The notes under the pieces were generated by a model. The model was not told where the DNA came from. It saw nothing but the letters and a program-made list of their open reading frames with translations, and searched no databases. Position numbers and translations under genes: made by a program. Below are positions 23,655-33,822 of a stretch of 47,251 nt of DNA, piece after piece; position 1 is the first letter of the stretch; every line of letters begins with the position of its first letter. This DNA is from Pedobacter psychrodurus. GTDB taxonomy: Bacteria; Bacteroidota; Bacteroidia; Sphingobacteriales; Sphingobacteriaceae. The DNA is taken from contig NZ_SJSO01000032.1 in NCBI RefSeq assembly GCF_004331735.1, positions 301 to 47,551 of the forward strand, given 5' to 3'.

Positions 23655-26600
23655 ATGTCCCTTATTCAAAAAAAAACTGCTTGCTTTATACTTTTTTTAT
23701 GGATGGGCACAGGTATTTGTTTTGCCCAGTCTACAAATATTCCCCTTAAATATTTGGGTGTAGAAAGTGGCCTGTCTAATAATGTGGTAAACTCCTTGTA
23801 TCTAGATCATTTTGGGTTTATGTGGATGGGTACCTATGATGGATTAAACCGTTACGATGGCTATCATTTTAAGGTTTTCAGAAATGGATGGGGAGATGAA
23901 CATTCATTGGTAAATAACCATATTACGGTACTGAATGGAGACGCTAAAAACAGGGTTTGGGTAGGTACGCAAAAGGGCATTTCTTATTATGATTATGCCG
24001 ATTCCAAGTTTCATCAATTGATTTATCTGGATAAGGGAAGAAAAAATGAGGTAAGTTATGCTATTAATTCCATTGCAATAAGTCCGGCTTTAGCTGTTTA
24101 TGTAGCTACTGAAGAAAAAGGCCTGTTCATGCTTAAAAAGAATAGCAGCCTAGCAGAACGGATCCCATTTGGTAAAAATTTCGATTTTACGGTAAAAGCG
24201 CTGTATATTGATGAACAACAAAGCCTTTGGCTTTTTATAAAAGATGTGGGGCTTTGTAGGTACGATAATGATAAAAATGCAATCCGTTTAGTAACTACTG
24301 CCCTAAGCTCTGTAACATGCATTACAAAAGGTACTAACCAAACGCTTTGGGTTGGAACAGAACGGGGCCTTTTTCAGTTTGATAAAGCTAAAGGTAGCCT
24401 CACCAAGTTTAACCAGCATTTAAGCAATGAGAATATCATGAGCTTGTTGTTTGATCGGCAACAAAAACTCTGGATTTCGACTGATGGGGGAGGAATTGCC
24501 GTTTACAACGTAAAAAATCAAAAGACGAATTACCTATCTGCAGGAAAAGAAAAAGGCTTACTGAGCAGTAATTCTGTAGCCCAGGTTTACGAAGACCGCG
24601 AATCGAGAAAATGGATTGCAACCTTACGTGGTGGGGTTAATATCATTGATCCTGAGAACGAGCAGTTTACCACCATTAAACATGATCCATTAAAAAGTAA
24701 TTCCTTAATTAACAATTTTGTACTCTCCTTTAGCGAAGATGAAAACAAAAATATATGGATCGGGACTGATGGGGGTGGTTTAAGTGTTTGGAACCGAAAG
24801 CAAAATACTTTCACTAATTATGCTAAAACCAGCGATCCAAATTCCTTAACCAGTAATTTTGTTACCAGTATTTTAAACGATGCAGACCACAATGTTTGGG
24901 TGGCCAGTTTTAGCGGCGGGATAGATCGTTTTAATAAAACAACCGGAAAATTCGTCCACTATAACTGTTATAACACCTTTAAAGGTGTTGATGACATTAA
25001 TATTTGGAAGCTTTATCAAGACAAACAACAAAATATTTGGGTAGGTACCACAAAAGGTGGTGCATTGTATCGTTACAATAAAAGCGCCGATAAATTTGAA
25101 CTTTTTGACCATAAACTAAAAGACATTCACAGCTTGTTCCAGGATTCGAAAGGCAGACTTTGGGCAGGGAATTATACCGAACTGATTGAAATCGATCCAA
25201 TAAACAAGAGACATAACTACACGAAGATTAACTTTGCCATTAGGTCCATTCAGGAAGATTTTAATCATCAAATATGGATCGGCACCGAAGGTGGAGGTTT
25301 ATTGCTTTTTGATCCGCAAACCAAAAAAATAAAGCGGTATATCCAGAGTGATGGATTGCCAAGTAATTCGGTGCTCAATATCCTCCAGGATGCGCAAGGT
25401 AATTTATGGTGCAGTACCTACAATGGCTTATCAAAATTTGATGTTACACACCATAGCTTTAAAAACTATTTTGCTACCGATGGTTTACAAAGCAATCAGT
25501 TTAATTATAATGCAGCATTAAAACTTGCAAATGGTAACCTTTTATTTGGTGGGATTGGTGGCTTCAACTTGTTTTCGCCCGATAGCATAAAGAAAAATAA
25601 ACGGATACCTAAAATGGTACTGACCGATTTTAGGATCAATAATATTCCGCTTGATCAGGATTCAGGTTATAACGATATTTCTGTTGTTAATTTAGCACGC
25701 ATAGAGATCCCATTTAGTGCTGCGGTGATTTCTATCGATTATGCGGCAATAGAATTCTCTTTTCAGGATCAGATTTCTTATGCCTATTACCTCGAAGGTT
25801 GGGACAGAGACTGGAATTATGTAAACAAATTAAGTACAGCCTATTATTCCAGGTTAAATGAAGGTGAGTATAAACTACACATTAAAAGTACGGATACCGA
25901 AGGTGCGTGGAGCAACAATGAAAAGATCGTAATTATCAGGATTTTACCGCCTTGGTATCGAACTTGGTGGGCCTATACCATTTACCTCATTATAGGATCT
26001 TCCTTGTTTTATCTTTTTCAAACCTATCGCAACCGACAGAGAAGATTAAAACACGAGGTAGAGATTACTAATCTTAAAATGGAGCGTGAAAAGGACCTGA
26101 ATGAGAAAAAACTGAATTTCTTTACCAATATTTCGCACGAGCTGAGAACGCCGTTAACCTTAATTGTTAATCCGATTAAAGATATTATCCATAAAAAAGA
26201 CCCAGGCCAAGAGAAGAACGATTTAAATATAGTTTACCGCAATTCGAGGCGTTTGTTAAGTTTGGTCGATCAGTTATTGCTATTTAGAAAAACGGAAAGC
26301 GAAAATGACGCCTTAAAAATTGTAAGAATTAATCTGTACAAGTTTACGAACGAAATTTTTCTATGTTTTAATTATTTGGCAAAGCAGAATCACATCGAAT
26401 ATACTTTTGAGTGCGAAGAAGAAGAACTAGATATTTATGCAGATAAAGATAAACTCGAAATTGTTTTTTTTAACCTGCTCTCTAATGCACTCAAGTTTAC
26501 CCCAAAAGGTGGTTTTGTGAAATTTAGTGTTAAAACACTTGGCATGCGTGTGCAGATTGAGGTGAGTGATAGTGGTCCAGGGATTCCGGCACATGTGGGT

Positions 26601-27698
26601 GAAAAGTTGTTCGATAAATTTTATAAGGTAATGTCGAACGAATCGTTAAAGATGGGCTTTGGTATTGGGCTTTATCTGGCCAAAAACTTTGTAGAATTGC
26701 ATAAAGGGAAAATTTCGTTCCGTTCCAATCAGGGGATGGGTACCATATTTTTGATTGATATTCCGGTTGGCGAACCAAATTTGCAACACAGTGGTGTTTT
26801 TCAAAACGAATTAACTTATGTAAATGAGCTCATTGCGCAAGAGGAAGAAGCAGAAAATAACGATGCCGAGAATGTGGGTAACCTCGAATTGCTCATCTCA
26901 GATTTGCATTCAATTTTGGTTATTGATGATAACCCCGATATTATTGAATACATCAAGCACATTTTTCAGGATAACTTCAAAATTTACAAGGCCGAAAACG
27001 GTACAGATGGATTGAAACTCTGTAAAGAATATTTACCCGATATTGTAATCTCAGATGTAAACATGGATGGCCTTAACGGCATCGAACTCTGTAAGGCAAT
27101 TAAAGATGATTCAGCACTGAGCCATATTCCGGTAATTCTGTTAACGGGCGACCCTAGTCCGGAGATAAAGCTTAAAGGAATCGAAGTTGGTGCCTACGAT
27201 TTTATCAGTAAACCATTCGATAAAGAGCTTTTTACGGCCAAAATTAATAGTATTATTAAAAACAGGACCAATCTTCAATCTTATTTCTACAATGAAATAA
27301 CCCTGAAGAGTGATGCGCATAAAGTATCGCAGGAGGATAAGGGCTTTCTTCAAAAATGCATTACGATTATTGAAGAAAATCTAATGGAAGACAGTTTTAA
27401 CGTAAAAACACTGGCATCTGATCTTGGAATGAGCCATTCTAATCTCTACAAAAGGATCAAAGCTACTTCAGGCCAATCTATAAATGGTTTTATCCGTTTT
27501 ATCAGGTTAAGAAAAGCTGCCGAATTGTTAATCAATACCAATTTGAATATTAACGAAGCTGCCTTTAGGGTAGGAATAAATGATAGTAAATACTTTAGAG
27601 AGCAGTTTCAAAAACTGTTTAAGTTAACGCCATCAGAATTTATAAAGAAACACCGAAAAAGTTTTCATAAATACTATAATATCAATGCCACTACATAA
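23655..27698 (+). CDS. SusR-like hybrid two-component system regulator (HTCS) of the polysaccharide locus
   Basis: The 1347-residue inner-membrane protein has a signal peptide (1-25), a periplasmic double beta-propeller of Reg_prop repeats (about 30-650, repeated LWIGTEGGGL-type blades), a Y_Y_Y domain (about 690-755), a transmembrane helix (about 770-790), HisKA with H828 (FFTNISHELRTPLT), HATPase with N- and G-boxes (FFNLLSNALKFTPKGG, DSGPGIPA, GFGIGLYLAK), a receiver with D1134 (VISDVNMDG) and a C-terminal AraC HTH pair (ASDLGMSHSNLYKRIKATSG, AAFRVGINDSKYFREQFQKLF). It senses an oligosaccharide in the periplasm and directly activates the locus. The reading frame extends to 23541. I chose the ATG that gives the signal peptide. 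Targets are probably the CCCCT repeats at 27742 and 36958. Confidence 0.93.
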   Translation: MSLIQKKTACFILFLWMGTGICFAQSTNIPLKYLGVESGLSNNVVNSLYLDHFGFMWMGTYDGLNRYDGYHFKVFRNGWGDEHSLVNNHITVLNGDAKNRVWVGTQKGISYYDYADSKFHQLIYLDKGRKNEVSYAINSIAISPALAVYVATEEKGLFMLKKNSSLAERIPFGKNFDFTVKALYIDEQQSLWLFIKDVGLCRYDNDKNAIRLVTTALSSVTCITKGTNQTLWVGTERGLFQFDKAKGSLTKFNQHLSNENIMSLLFDRQQKLWISTDGGGIAVYNVKNQKTNYLSAGKEKGLLSSNSVAQVYEDRESRKWIATLRGGVNIIDPENEQFTTIKHDPLKSNSLINNFVLSFSEDENKNIWIGTDGGGLSVWNRKQNTFTNYAKTSDPNSLTSNFVTSILNDADHNVWVASFSGGIDRFNKTTGKFVHYNCYNTFKGVDDINIWKLYQDKQQNIWVGTTKGGALYRYNKSADKFELFDHKLKDIHSLFQDSKGRLWAGNYTELIEIDPINKRHNYTKINFAIRSIQEDFNHQIWIGTEGGGLLLFDPQTKKIKRYIQSDGLPSNSVLNILQDAQGNLWCSTYNGLSKFDVTHHSFKNYFATDGLQSNQFNYNAALKLANGNLLFGGIGGFNLFSPDSIKKNKRIPKMVLTDFRINNIPLDQDSGYNDISVVNLARIEIPFSAAVISIDYAAIEFSFQDQISYAYYLEGWDRDWNYVNKLSTAYYSRLNEGEYKLHIKSTDTEGAWSNNEKIVIIRILPPWYRTWWAYTIYLIIGSSLFYLFQTYRNRQRRLKHEVEITNLKMEREKDLNEKKLNFFTNISHELRTPLTLIVNPIKDIIHKKDPGQEKNDLNIVYRNSRRLLSLVDQLLLFRKTESENDALKIVRINLYKFTNEIFLCFNYLAKQNHIEYTFECEEEELDIYADKDKLEIVFFNLLSNALKFTPKGGFVKFSVKTLGMRVQIEVSDSGPGIPAHVGEKLFDKFYKVMSNESLKMGFGIGLYLAKNFVELHKGKISFRSNQGMGTIFLIDIPVGEPNLQHSGVFQNELTYVNELIAQEEEAENNDAENVGNLELLISDLHSILVIDDNPDIIEYIKHIFQDNFKIYKAENGTDGLKLCKEYLPDIVISDVNMDGLNGIELCKAIKDDSALSHIPVILLTGDPSPEIKLKGIEVGAYDFISKPFDKELFTAKINSIIKNRTNLQSYFYNEITLKSDAHKVSQEDKGFLQKCITIIEENLMEDSFNVKTLASDLGMSHSNLYKRIKATSGQSINGFIRFIRLRKAAELLINTNLNINEAAFRVGINDSKYFREQFQKLFKLTPSEFIKKHRKSFHKYYNINATT

Positions 27699-27741
27699 AA
27701 GTTACGCTATTTTAGGCATATAAAGGCATTTATCTTAAAAC

Positions 27742-27771
27742 GCCCCCTGCAAAGTATGATTTAGCCCCCTG
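27742..27771 (+). promoter_or_regulatory. Direct repeat GCCCCCTG-N14-GCCCCCTG, candidate HTCS operator
   Basis: Two exact 8-mers, at 27742-27749 and 27764-27771, start 22 bp apart (two helix turns), as expected for an AraC-type dimer. Both are followed by an AAAG. A TACTTCGG sequence (27793-27800), two mismatches from TAnnTTTG, lies 27 bases after the second CCCCT core. The enzyme operon starts at 27841. Confidence 0.5.
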
Positions 27772-27840
27772 TGTAAAGCTTAAAAAATTCGGTACTTCGG
27801 CTTCACCAAATATAAGAAACCGAGGATCCTAAACCATATA

Positions 27841-29166
27841 ATGTATCAATCCCTAAATAAAAGTATATTGCTAATCTGTGCATTCATCGGCATCAACCTG
27901 GTGAGTGTTGCACAAGAAACACAACTGAGTACCATTGCCAGTAATGGCTGGGCGAACAACTCGGTAAATACGGTTATTTTTCGTAAAAATTCTTTAATCA
28001 GCTTTAACGATAGCCAATATGCTGCTTATTATGATCATGAACAAAATGTGGTATTGGCCAAACGCAAAATGGGGTCAACCCGGTGGATATTAGCCACCAC
28101 GCCCTATAAAGGCGATGCTACTGATGCTCATAAATCAATTAGTATCATGATAGATGGAGATGGTTTCCTTCATATTGCTTGGGGCCAGCATAACAATACG
28201 CTAAATTATGCCAAATCGGTTGCAGCAGGTTCCCTAACCTTAGGGAATAAAGAAGTTATGCTTTCTGCAAAGGAAAATAAAGTTAGTTATCCTGAGTTTT
28301 ATAAGCTGGCCAATGGCGATCTCTTGTTTTTTTATCGTGATGGAGGCTCTGGAAACGGAAATCTGATGATAAACCGTTATAGCCTGAAGACCAAAAAGTG
28401 GACACGTGTACAGGATGGTATGATTGATGGCGAAGGGCAACGAAATGCATATTGGCAGGTTGCCGTAGATCAGGTTGGAACCATCCATTTATCGTGGGTG
28501 TGGCGCGAAAGCCCTGATGTAGCCAGTAACCATGATTTGTGCTACGCCAAATCTACTGATGGAGGTTTAACCTGGATAAAATCTACCAATGAAAAATATA
28601 ATCTTCCCATTACGGCGGCCAATGCTGAATATGCAATTAGAATTCCGCAGAAAAGTGAGCTGATCAACCAAACATCGATGTTCGCCGATGCCAAAGGCAA
28701 TGTATTTATAGCTGGTTATTGGCGAGATACAAATGCAACCATACCGCAATATCATTTGGTTTTTAAAACCGGTCGCAATTGGGAAGCAACTAATCTTAAT
28801 TTTAGAAAAACGGCTTTTAGTTTAAGTGGTGGGGGTACCAAACGGATTCCGATTTCGCGACCTCAAATTGTCGTTTGGCCAAATGGAAAACATTATGCTG
28901 CAGGTTTATTATTTAGAGATGCAGAACGAGGTAATAAGGTTTCCATTGCTTTGAATGATCAGCTTGGGTCAGGAAATTGGAAGGTTAAAGATCTCACCCT
29001 AAAAAGTATTGGCGATTGGGAACCCAGTTACGATACCGAACTTTGGAAAAGTAAAGGGATTTTGAGCCTGTTTCTACAAAATGTTACCCAGATAGATGGG
29101 GAAGGAAAGGCCAATCAGGCACCAACAATAGTGCAGGTTCTGGATTGGAAACCAAAAAATAAATAG
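27841..29166 (+). CDS. BNR-4 beta-propeller enzyme (GH145 / PL25-like)
   Basis: The 441-residue protein has a signal peptide (ending VSVAQ) and is a BNR-repeat propeller throughout, with blade motifs such as DGDGFLHIAWGQHNNTLNYAKS, VDQVGTIHLSWVWRESPDV, CYAKSTDGGLTWIKS and ADAKGNVFIAGYWRD. This fold, with an HIAWGQH-type blade, is shared by rhamnosidases acting on Rha-alpha-1,4-GlcA in gum arabic (GH145) and by ulvan and related lyases (PL24/PL25). The rest of the operon (GH154, GH43_24-like, GH105) favours a role at Rha-GlcA ends, by hydrolysis or by lysis. It is the first gene of the operon, 15 bases before the double GH43. I cannot settle the mechanism without the catalytic His alignment. 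Confidence 0.75.
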   Translation: MYQSLNKSILLICAFIGINLVSVAQETQLSTIASNGWANNSVNTVIFRKNSLISFNDSQYAAYYDHEQNVVLAKRKMGSTRWILATTPYKGDATDAHKSISIMIDGDGFLHIAWGQHNNTLNYAKSVAAGSLTLGNKEVMLSAKENKVSYPEFYKLANGDLLFFYRDGGSGNGNLMINRYSLKTKKWTRVQDGMIDGEGQRNAYWQVAVDQVGTIHLSWVWRESPDVASNHDLCYAKSTDGGLTWIKSTNEKYNLPITAANAEYAIRIPQKSELINQTSMFADAKGNVFIAGYWRDTNATIPQYHLVFKTGRNWEATNLNFRKTAFSLSGGGTKRIPISRPQIVVWPNGKHYAAGLLFRDAERGNKVSIALNDQLGSGNWKVKDLTLKSIGDWEPSYDTELWKSKGILSLFLQNVTQIDGEGKANQAPTIVQVLDWKPKNK

Positions 29167-29181
29167 TAAATTAATCTTAAA

Positions 29182-31353
29182 ATGAAACATCCCATTATAA
29201 AATATAACTTTTCCCTAGTTGCTTTTTTGTTCTTGGTATCCGTAAATCTGGTACAGGCACAAAGCAAAAAATCGGCTAAAGTATCCAAAGAAAACACAGC
29301 GTATTTATTTACCTATTTTACCGGAAACGATAAAGCAGAAGAAGCGATCCGTTTTGCCGTGAGCATCGATGGTTACCATTACAAAGCTTTAAACAAAGAT
29401 AAACCAGTCATTTCTTCCGAAAAGATCAGCAGTACTGGAGGCGTACGCGATCCGCATATTTTGCGCGGCGAAGATGGCAAAACCTTTTATATGGTAGCTA
29501 CCGATATGGTTTCGGCAAATGGTTGGAATGCCAACAGGGCAATGGTATTGCTTAAATCAAATGATCTGATCCATTGGACATCCGCAGTTGTTAATATTCA
29601 AAAACGTTTTCCAAATAATGAAGATCTACTACGCGTTTGGGCTCCACAGACCATTTACGATAAAACTACCAAAAAATATATGGTTTATTGGTCGATGAAG
29701 CATGGTGATGATCCTGATAAAATTTATTATGCTTACGCCAATGCTGATTTTACTGACCTGGAAACCGTTCCGAAGCAGCTCTTTTTTAGTCCAACCAATG
29801 GCTCCTGTATAGATGGTGACATTATTTACGATAAAGGGAAATATAATTTATTCTTTAAAACAGAAGGAAATGGCAATGGAATTAAAAAAGCAGTTTCTAA
29901 TAAACTAACCGAAGGTTATGTATTACAAGACAAATACCTGCAGCAAACCAAAGAGGCGGTAGAAGGAGCTGGCGTTTTTAAGCTGAACCATGGTGATGAG
30001 TATATACTGATGTATGATGTTTACATGAAAGGCCGTTACCAGTTTACCAAAAGCAAAGATCTGGCAAATTTTAGTGTAGTAGATCAAGATATCACAATGG
30101 ATTTTCACCCCAGGCACGGAACTATTTTGTCTATTAACCAACAAGAGATAAACCGTTTGCTCAGTAAGTGGTATACCGTCGAATCTGTTTTGCTAAGCGC
30201 ACAAAATAAGGCAATCAGCCAAAATAATATTGTTTTAGATAGTGTGAACCATAAACTTTACTTACCAGTAAACTATGGAACGGATTTAAAAGCTTTTGAT
30301 CCTCAGTTTAATACCTTTAATCAAATCAGCATCGCGCCAAAAGGAAAACTCGATTTTTCTAAAGGTCCTGTAATAATTAAGATGAGTATTGCCGGTCAGC
30401 AACCTAAAACTTACGAGGTAAACGTTTCTGTAGCAAATAATCCTGTTCTAAAAGGCTATTATGCCGATCCGGAAATTTTATACTCCAATAAAACTGGCAA
30501 ATATTACATCTATCCCACCAGCGATGGTTTTAACAATTGGAGCGGTACCTATTTTAAAAGTTTTTCATCAACTGATCTGGTTAACTGGACCGATGAAGGT
30601 AAAATATTAGATCTTGAAAAAGATGTTTCCTGGGCTAAAAAGAATGCCTGGGCACCTACCATTATCGAAAAGAAAGTGAATGGTGGGTATAAGTATTTCT
30701 ATTATTTCACAGCTGCGCAGAAAATTGGGGTTGCCGTTGCTGATCATCCGGCAGGTCCGTTTAAAGACAGCGGTAAGGCTTTAATTTCGAGCAAACCAAA
30801 GGGGGTTAAAGGTGGTCAGGAGATAGATCCTGATGTATTTAACGATCCTAAAACCAATAAAAGTTATCTGTATTGGGGAAATGGGTATATGGCTGTTGCA
30901 CCATTAAATGATGATATGGTTTCTATTGATACCAGTGAGATTAAAATCATTACACCAAACAACGGTTTTAGAGAAGGTACCGAAGTTTTCTATCGTGAGG
31001 GAAAGTATTACTTCTTATGGTCGGAAGATGATACCCGGAGCGAAAATTATAGGGTACGGTATGGCTTTTCTGATTCGCCTACAGGAAAAATAACCATTCC
31101 AGAAAATAATCTGATTCTGGCAAAGGATATGGCCCAAGGTATTTATGGAACCGGGCACAACAGTGTAATCAAAGTTAACGGAAAAGACGAATGGTATATG
31201 GTTTACCATCGTTTTACAAGGCCAAAAGGCATTTCCATGGGAAGAGCTGCAGGTTATAACCGCGAGGTTTGCATCGATAAGATGGAATTTAATACAGATG
31301 GAACCATTAAACCTGTAGTACCAACTGTAAACGGCATTAAACCAATACACTAA
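29182..31353 (+). CDS. Two-domain GH43 protein (GH43-linker-GH43)
   Basis: The 723-residue secreted protein (signal peptide ending LVQAQ) contains two five-bladed GH43 propellers. The N-terminal one (about 38-310) has D90 in GGVRDPHILRG, an internal GSCIDGDIIYD and the acid-like VEGAGVFKL. A strand-rich linker (about 330-420) follows. The C-terminal one (about 423-715) has D429 in YYADPEIL, D549/D551 in QEIDPDVFND and the acid in REGTEVF (E598 or E601). GH43 enzymes remove alpha-L-arabinofuranose, beta-xylose or galactose from side chains. In this locus, removing arabinose from arabinogalactan is the best guess, and the C-terminal half looks like the GH43_34-type group. Both domains keep catalytic residues, so the protein may be bifunctional. 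The stop overlaps the next ATG by one base. Confidence 0.88.
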   Translation: MKHPIIKYNFSLVAFLFLVSVNLVQAQSKKSAKVSKENTAYLFTYFTGNDKAEEAIRFAVSIDGYHYKALNKDKPVISSEKISSTGGVRDPHILRGEDGKTFYMVATDMVSANGWNANRAMVLLKSNDLIHWTSAVVNIQKRFPNNEDLLRVWAPQTIYDKTTKKYMVYWSMKHGDDPDKIYYAYANADFTDLETVPKQLFFSPTNGSCIDGDIIYDKGKYNLFFKTEGNGNGIKKAVSNKLTEGYVLQDKYLQQTKEAVEGAGVFKLNHGDEYILMYDVYMKGRYQFTKSKDLANFSVVDQDITMDFHPRHGTILSINQQEINRLLSKWYTVESVLLSAQNKAISQNNIVLDSVNHKLYLPVNYGTDLKAFDPQFNTFNQISIAPKGKLDFSKGPVIIKMSIAGQQPKTYEVNVSVANNPVLKGYYADPEILYSNKTGKYYIYPTSDGFNNWSGTYFKSFSSTDLVNWTDEGKILDLEKDVSWAKKNAWAPTIIEKKVNGGYKYFYYFTAAQKIGVAVADHPAGPFKDSGKALISSKPKGVKGGQEIDPDVFNDPKTNKSYLYWGNGYMAVAPLNDDMVSIDTSEIKIITPNNGFREGTEVFYREGKYYFLWSEDDTRSENYRVRYGFSDSPTGKITIPENNLILAKDMAQGIYGTGHNSVIKVNGKDEWYMVYHRFTRPKGISMGRAAGYNREVCIDKMEFNTDGTIKPVVPTVNGIKPIH

Positions 31354-32486
31354 TGAATTTAAAAATATATCAAGCTCTTTTCTTATTGTTGTTTTTTAGC
31401 AGCATTGTGGTAAATGCACAAACTTCAACTTCAAAAGAGGAAGTGCTCGAAATGATCAACCGCGCAAATACCTATTGGCAAAACAACAATAAACCTGAAG
31501 TGCGTGCTTTTTGGGATCATGCTGCTTACCATACCGGGAATATGGAAGTTTATGGAATTACCAAAAACGAAACTTACCGTAAATATTCAGAAGATTGGGC
31601 CGTTCATAACAAGTGGATGGGTGCAAAATCAACTGATAAATCCAACTGGAAATATAAATACGGCGAAACAGATGAACATGTACTGTTTGGCGATTGGCAA
31701 ATCTGCTTTCAAACCTATATCGATCTGTACCACTTAAAACCCGAAGCATATAAAATTGCAAGGGCAAAAGAGGTAATGGAATACGAAATGAGCACACCGA
31801 ATAGCGATTATTGGTGGTGGGCTGATGGCTTGTATATGGTAATGCCTGTGATGACAAAAATGTATAAGGTAAGCGGTGATCAAAAATACCTGGATAAACT
31901 GTACGAATATTTTATGTATGCCAACAGCATCATGTACGATAAAAAGGAAAAACTTTATTACCGCGATGCCAAATACGTTTATCCGAAGCATAAAAGCGTA
32001 AATGGCAAGAAAGATTTTTGGGCAAGAGGTGATGGTTGGGTGTTTGCAGGTTTGGCAAAAGTGTTAAAAGATCTGCCCCTTAACGATCCACACCGAAATG
32101 AATACCTAACCAAATATCTAAATATGGCCAAGGCAATTGTTAAAAACCAGCAGTCAGTAGGGTATTGGACCAGAAGTATCCTCGATTCTCAACATGCACC
32201 AGGACCAGAAACCAGTGGTACAGCCTTTTTTACTTATGGGATACTTTGGGGGATAAACAATGGTTATTTAAAAGAAAAAACCTATTTGCCTGCAGCACAA
32301 AAAGCATGGGCATATCTAACCAAAACCGCATTACAACCTAACGGTAAACTGGGTTATGTACAGCCGATAGGAGAAAAAGCTATTCCGGGTCAGGTGGTTG
32401 ATGTAAATTCTACTGCGAATTTTGGTGTAGGTGCCTTTTTATTAGCTGGTTGCGAAATGTACCGCCATTTATCAAACAAAAACTAA
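31353..32486 (+). CDS. GH105-type unsaturated glucuronyl/galacturonyl hydrolase
   Basis: The 377-residue protein (signal peptide ending VNAQ) has the alpha/alpha-barrel blocks of GH105: DYWWWADGLYMVMPVMTKMYK with the likely catalytic D158, FWARGDGWVFAGLAKVLKDLP, TRSILDSQHAPGPETSGTAFFTYGILWGINNG and VDVNSTANFGVGAFLLAG. The family hydrolyses the 4,5-unsaturated uronic acid left at the non-reducing end by a lyase. Its presence implies that some enzyme acting on this glycan, perhaps the BNR-4 protein or one outside the window, makes an eliminative cut at a uronic acid. Translation is coupled to the double GH43 (TAATG overlap). Confidence 0.9.
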   Translation: MNLKIYQALFLLLFFSSIVVNAQTSTSKEEVLEMINRANTYWQNNNKPEVRAFWDHAAYHTGNMEVYGITKNETYRKYSEDWAVHNKWMGAKSTDKSNWKYKYGETDEHVLFGDWQICFQTYIDLYHLKPEAYKIARAKEVMEYEMSTPNSDYWWWADGLYMVMPVMTKMYKVSGDQKYLDKLYEYFMYANSIMYDKKEKLYYRDAKYVYPKHKSVNGKKDFWARGDGWVFAGLAKVLKDLPLNDPHRNEYLTKYLNMAKAIVKNQQSVGYWTRSILDSQHAPGPETSGTAFFTYGILWGINNGYLKEKTYLPAAQKAWAYLTKTALQPNGKLGYVQPIGEKAIPGQVVDVNSTANFGVGAFLLAGCEMYRHLSNKN

Positions 32487-32498
32487 ATTTTAACACAA

Positions 32499-33746
32499 AT
32501 GAAATTAAGAAATATCTGCATTACAGCTTTACTCATCACGTTGATTGGTGGAACTGCTTTTGCCCAAAAGAAAGGCAAAAATACCAAAAATGTGGTATTA
32601 AGCGAACGGCAGTTTTGGTTGCAGCAGATGGACAGGATGGTAAAACCAGTGTTGTATAACCTGGCTAAAGACAGCCTGCGTATTGCGATGCCAAAAGTTA
32701 CTTCTATCCATATTGATAATAAAGAACACCGCATTAAAGTACAGTATGTTGAGGTTTTAGGTAGGGTTTTAAGTGGTATTGCGCCATGGTTACAGTTAGA
32801 TGGAGGTTCGGCAGAAGAAGTGGCTTTAAGGAAACAATACCGCGAGTGGGCCATTCAAGGGTTAAAAAATGCATTGGATTCTAATGCCAAAGATTTTATG
32901 AATTTCGACATTGGTGGACAACAACTGGTAGATGCTTCTTATGTTGCATTAGCTTTGGTACGTGCACCTTGGTTATGGGAAAATCTGGATAAGAAAAACC
33001 AGGAACTGATGATGAAATCAATCATCACCACCAGAAGATTTAAACCTGTTTTTTCTAACTGGCTATTATTTTCGGCAATGAACGAGGCTTTTTTAGCCAG
33101 ATTCGGGTACAGTTGGGATCCTATGCGTGTTGATTATGCCCTGCAGCAAATGGAACAATGGTACACAGGCGATGGAATGTACACAGATGGAACATCCTTT
33201 GCCTTCGATTATTATAATAGTTATGTTATCCACCCTTATCTGGCTACTTTAGCCAATATCATCGGTGCTAAAACGAACAGTTATAAAGAGATGTTCGAGA
33301 AGATTAAAAAGCGCAATGAACGGTATGCCATCATTCAGGAAAGATTAATCAATGCCGATGGGACTTATCCTGCAACTGGTCGCTCTATCATCTATCGTGG
33401 TGCAGCATTTCACCATTTGGCCGATATGGCCTGGAGAAAAGCATTACCAAAACAGCTAAGTCCGGCTCAGGTACGTTGCGCTTTAACCGCCGTAATCAAA
33501 AAAACTTTAGAGAGCCCCACTACCTATAAAAATGGTTGGTTAACCATTGGTTTATATGGCGATCAGCCAAATCTTGGCGATTTTTATAACAACCAGGGCA
33601 GCCCGTATATTGCTTCAAATATCTTTTTGCCCTTAGGTTTGCCAGAATCAGATCCTTTTTGGGCCAACCCAGCAGAGAAATGGAGTGCACAAAAGATCTG
33701 GAGTGGCGAGAATTTTGAAAACGATCACAGTGCCAGTTTAAAATAA
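32499..33746 (+). CDS. DUF2264 / GH154-type protein, probable exo-beta-glucuronidase
   Basis: The 415-residue protein has a signal peptide (ending TAFAQ) and reads as DUF2264 throughout: ERQFWLQQMDRMVKPVLYNLAKDSL, HRIKVQYVEVLGRVLSGIAPWLQLD, DASYVALALVRAPWLWENL, MNEAFLARFG, MYTDGTSFAFDYYNSYVIHPYL and RSIIYRGAAFHHLADMAWR. The first characterised DUF2264 members were beta-glucuronidases acting on arabinogalactan-protein glycans (GH154), which fits the neighbours. It sits 12 bases after the GH105 gene. A general alpha/alpha-barrel enzyme on another uronic acid is the main alternative. Confidence 0.87.
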   Translation: MKLRNICITALLITLIGGTAFAQKKGKNTKNVVLSERQFWLQQMDRMVKPVLYNLAKDSLRIAMPKVTSIHIDNKEHRIKVQYVEVLGRVLSGIAPWLQLDGGSAEEVALRKQYREWAIQGLKNALDSNAKDFMNFDIGGQQLVDASYVALALVRAPWLWENLDKKNQELMMKSIITTRRFKPVFSNWLLFSAMNEAFLARFGYSWDPMRVDYALQQMEQWYTGDGMYTDGTSFAFDYYNSYVIHPYLATLANIIGAKTNSYKEMFEKIKKRNERYAIIQERLINADGTYPATGRSIIYRGAAFHHLADMAWRKALPKQLSPAQVRCALTAVIKKTLESPTTYKNGWLTIGLYGDQPNLGDFYNNQGSPYIASNIFLPLGLPESDPFWANPAEKWSAQKIWSGENFENDHSASLK

Positions 33747-33822
33747 ATAGCAGATCGCTATACAATAAAAAAAGATGTAAGTAAATTACCGTCTTTGTAA
33801 CGTTAAAAATTATTTGATTAAG

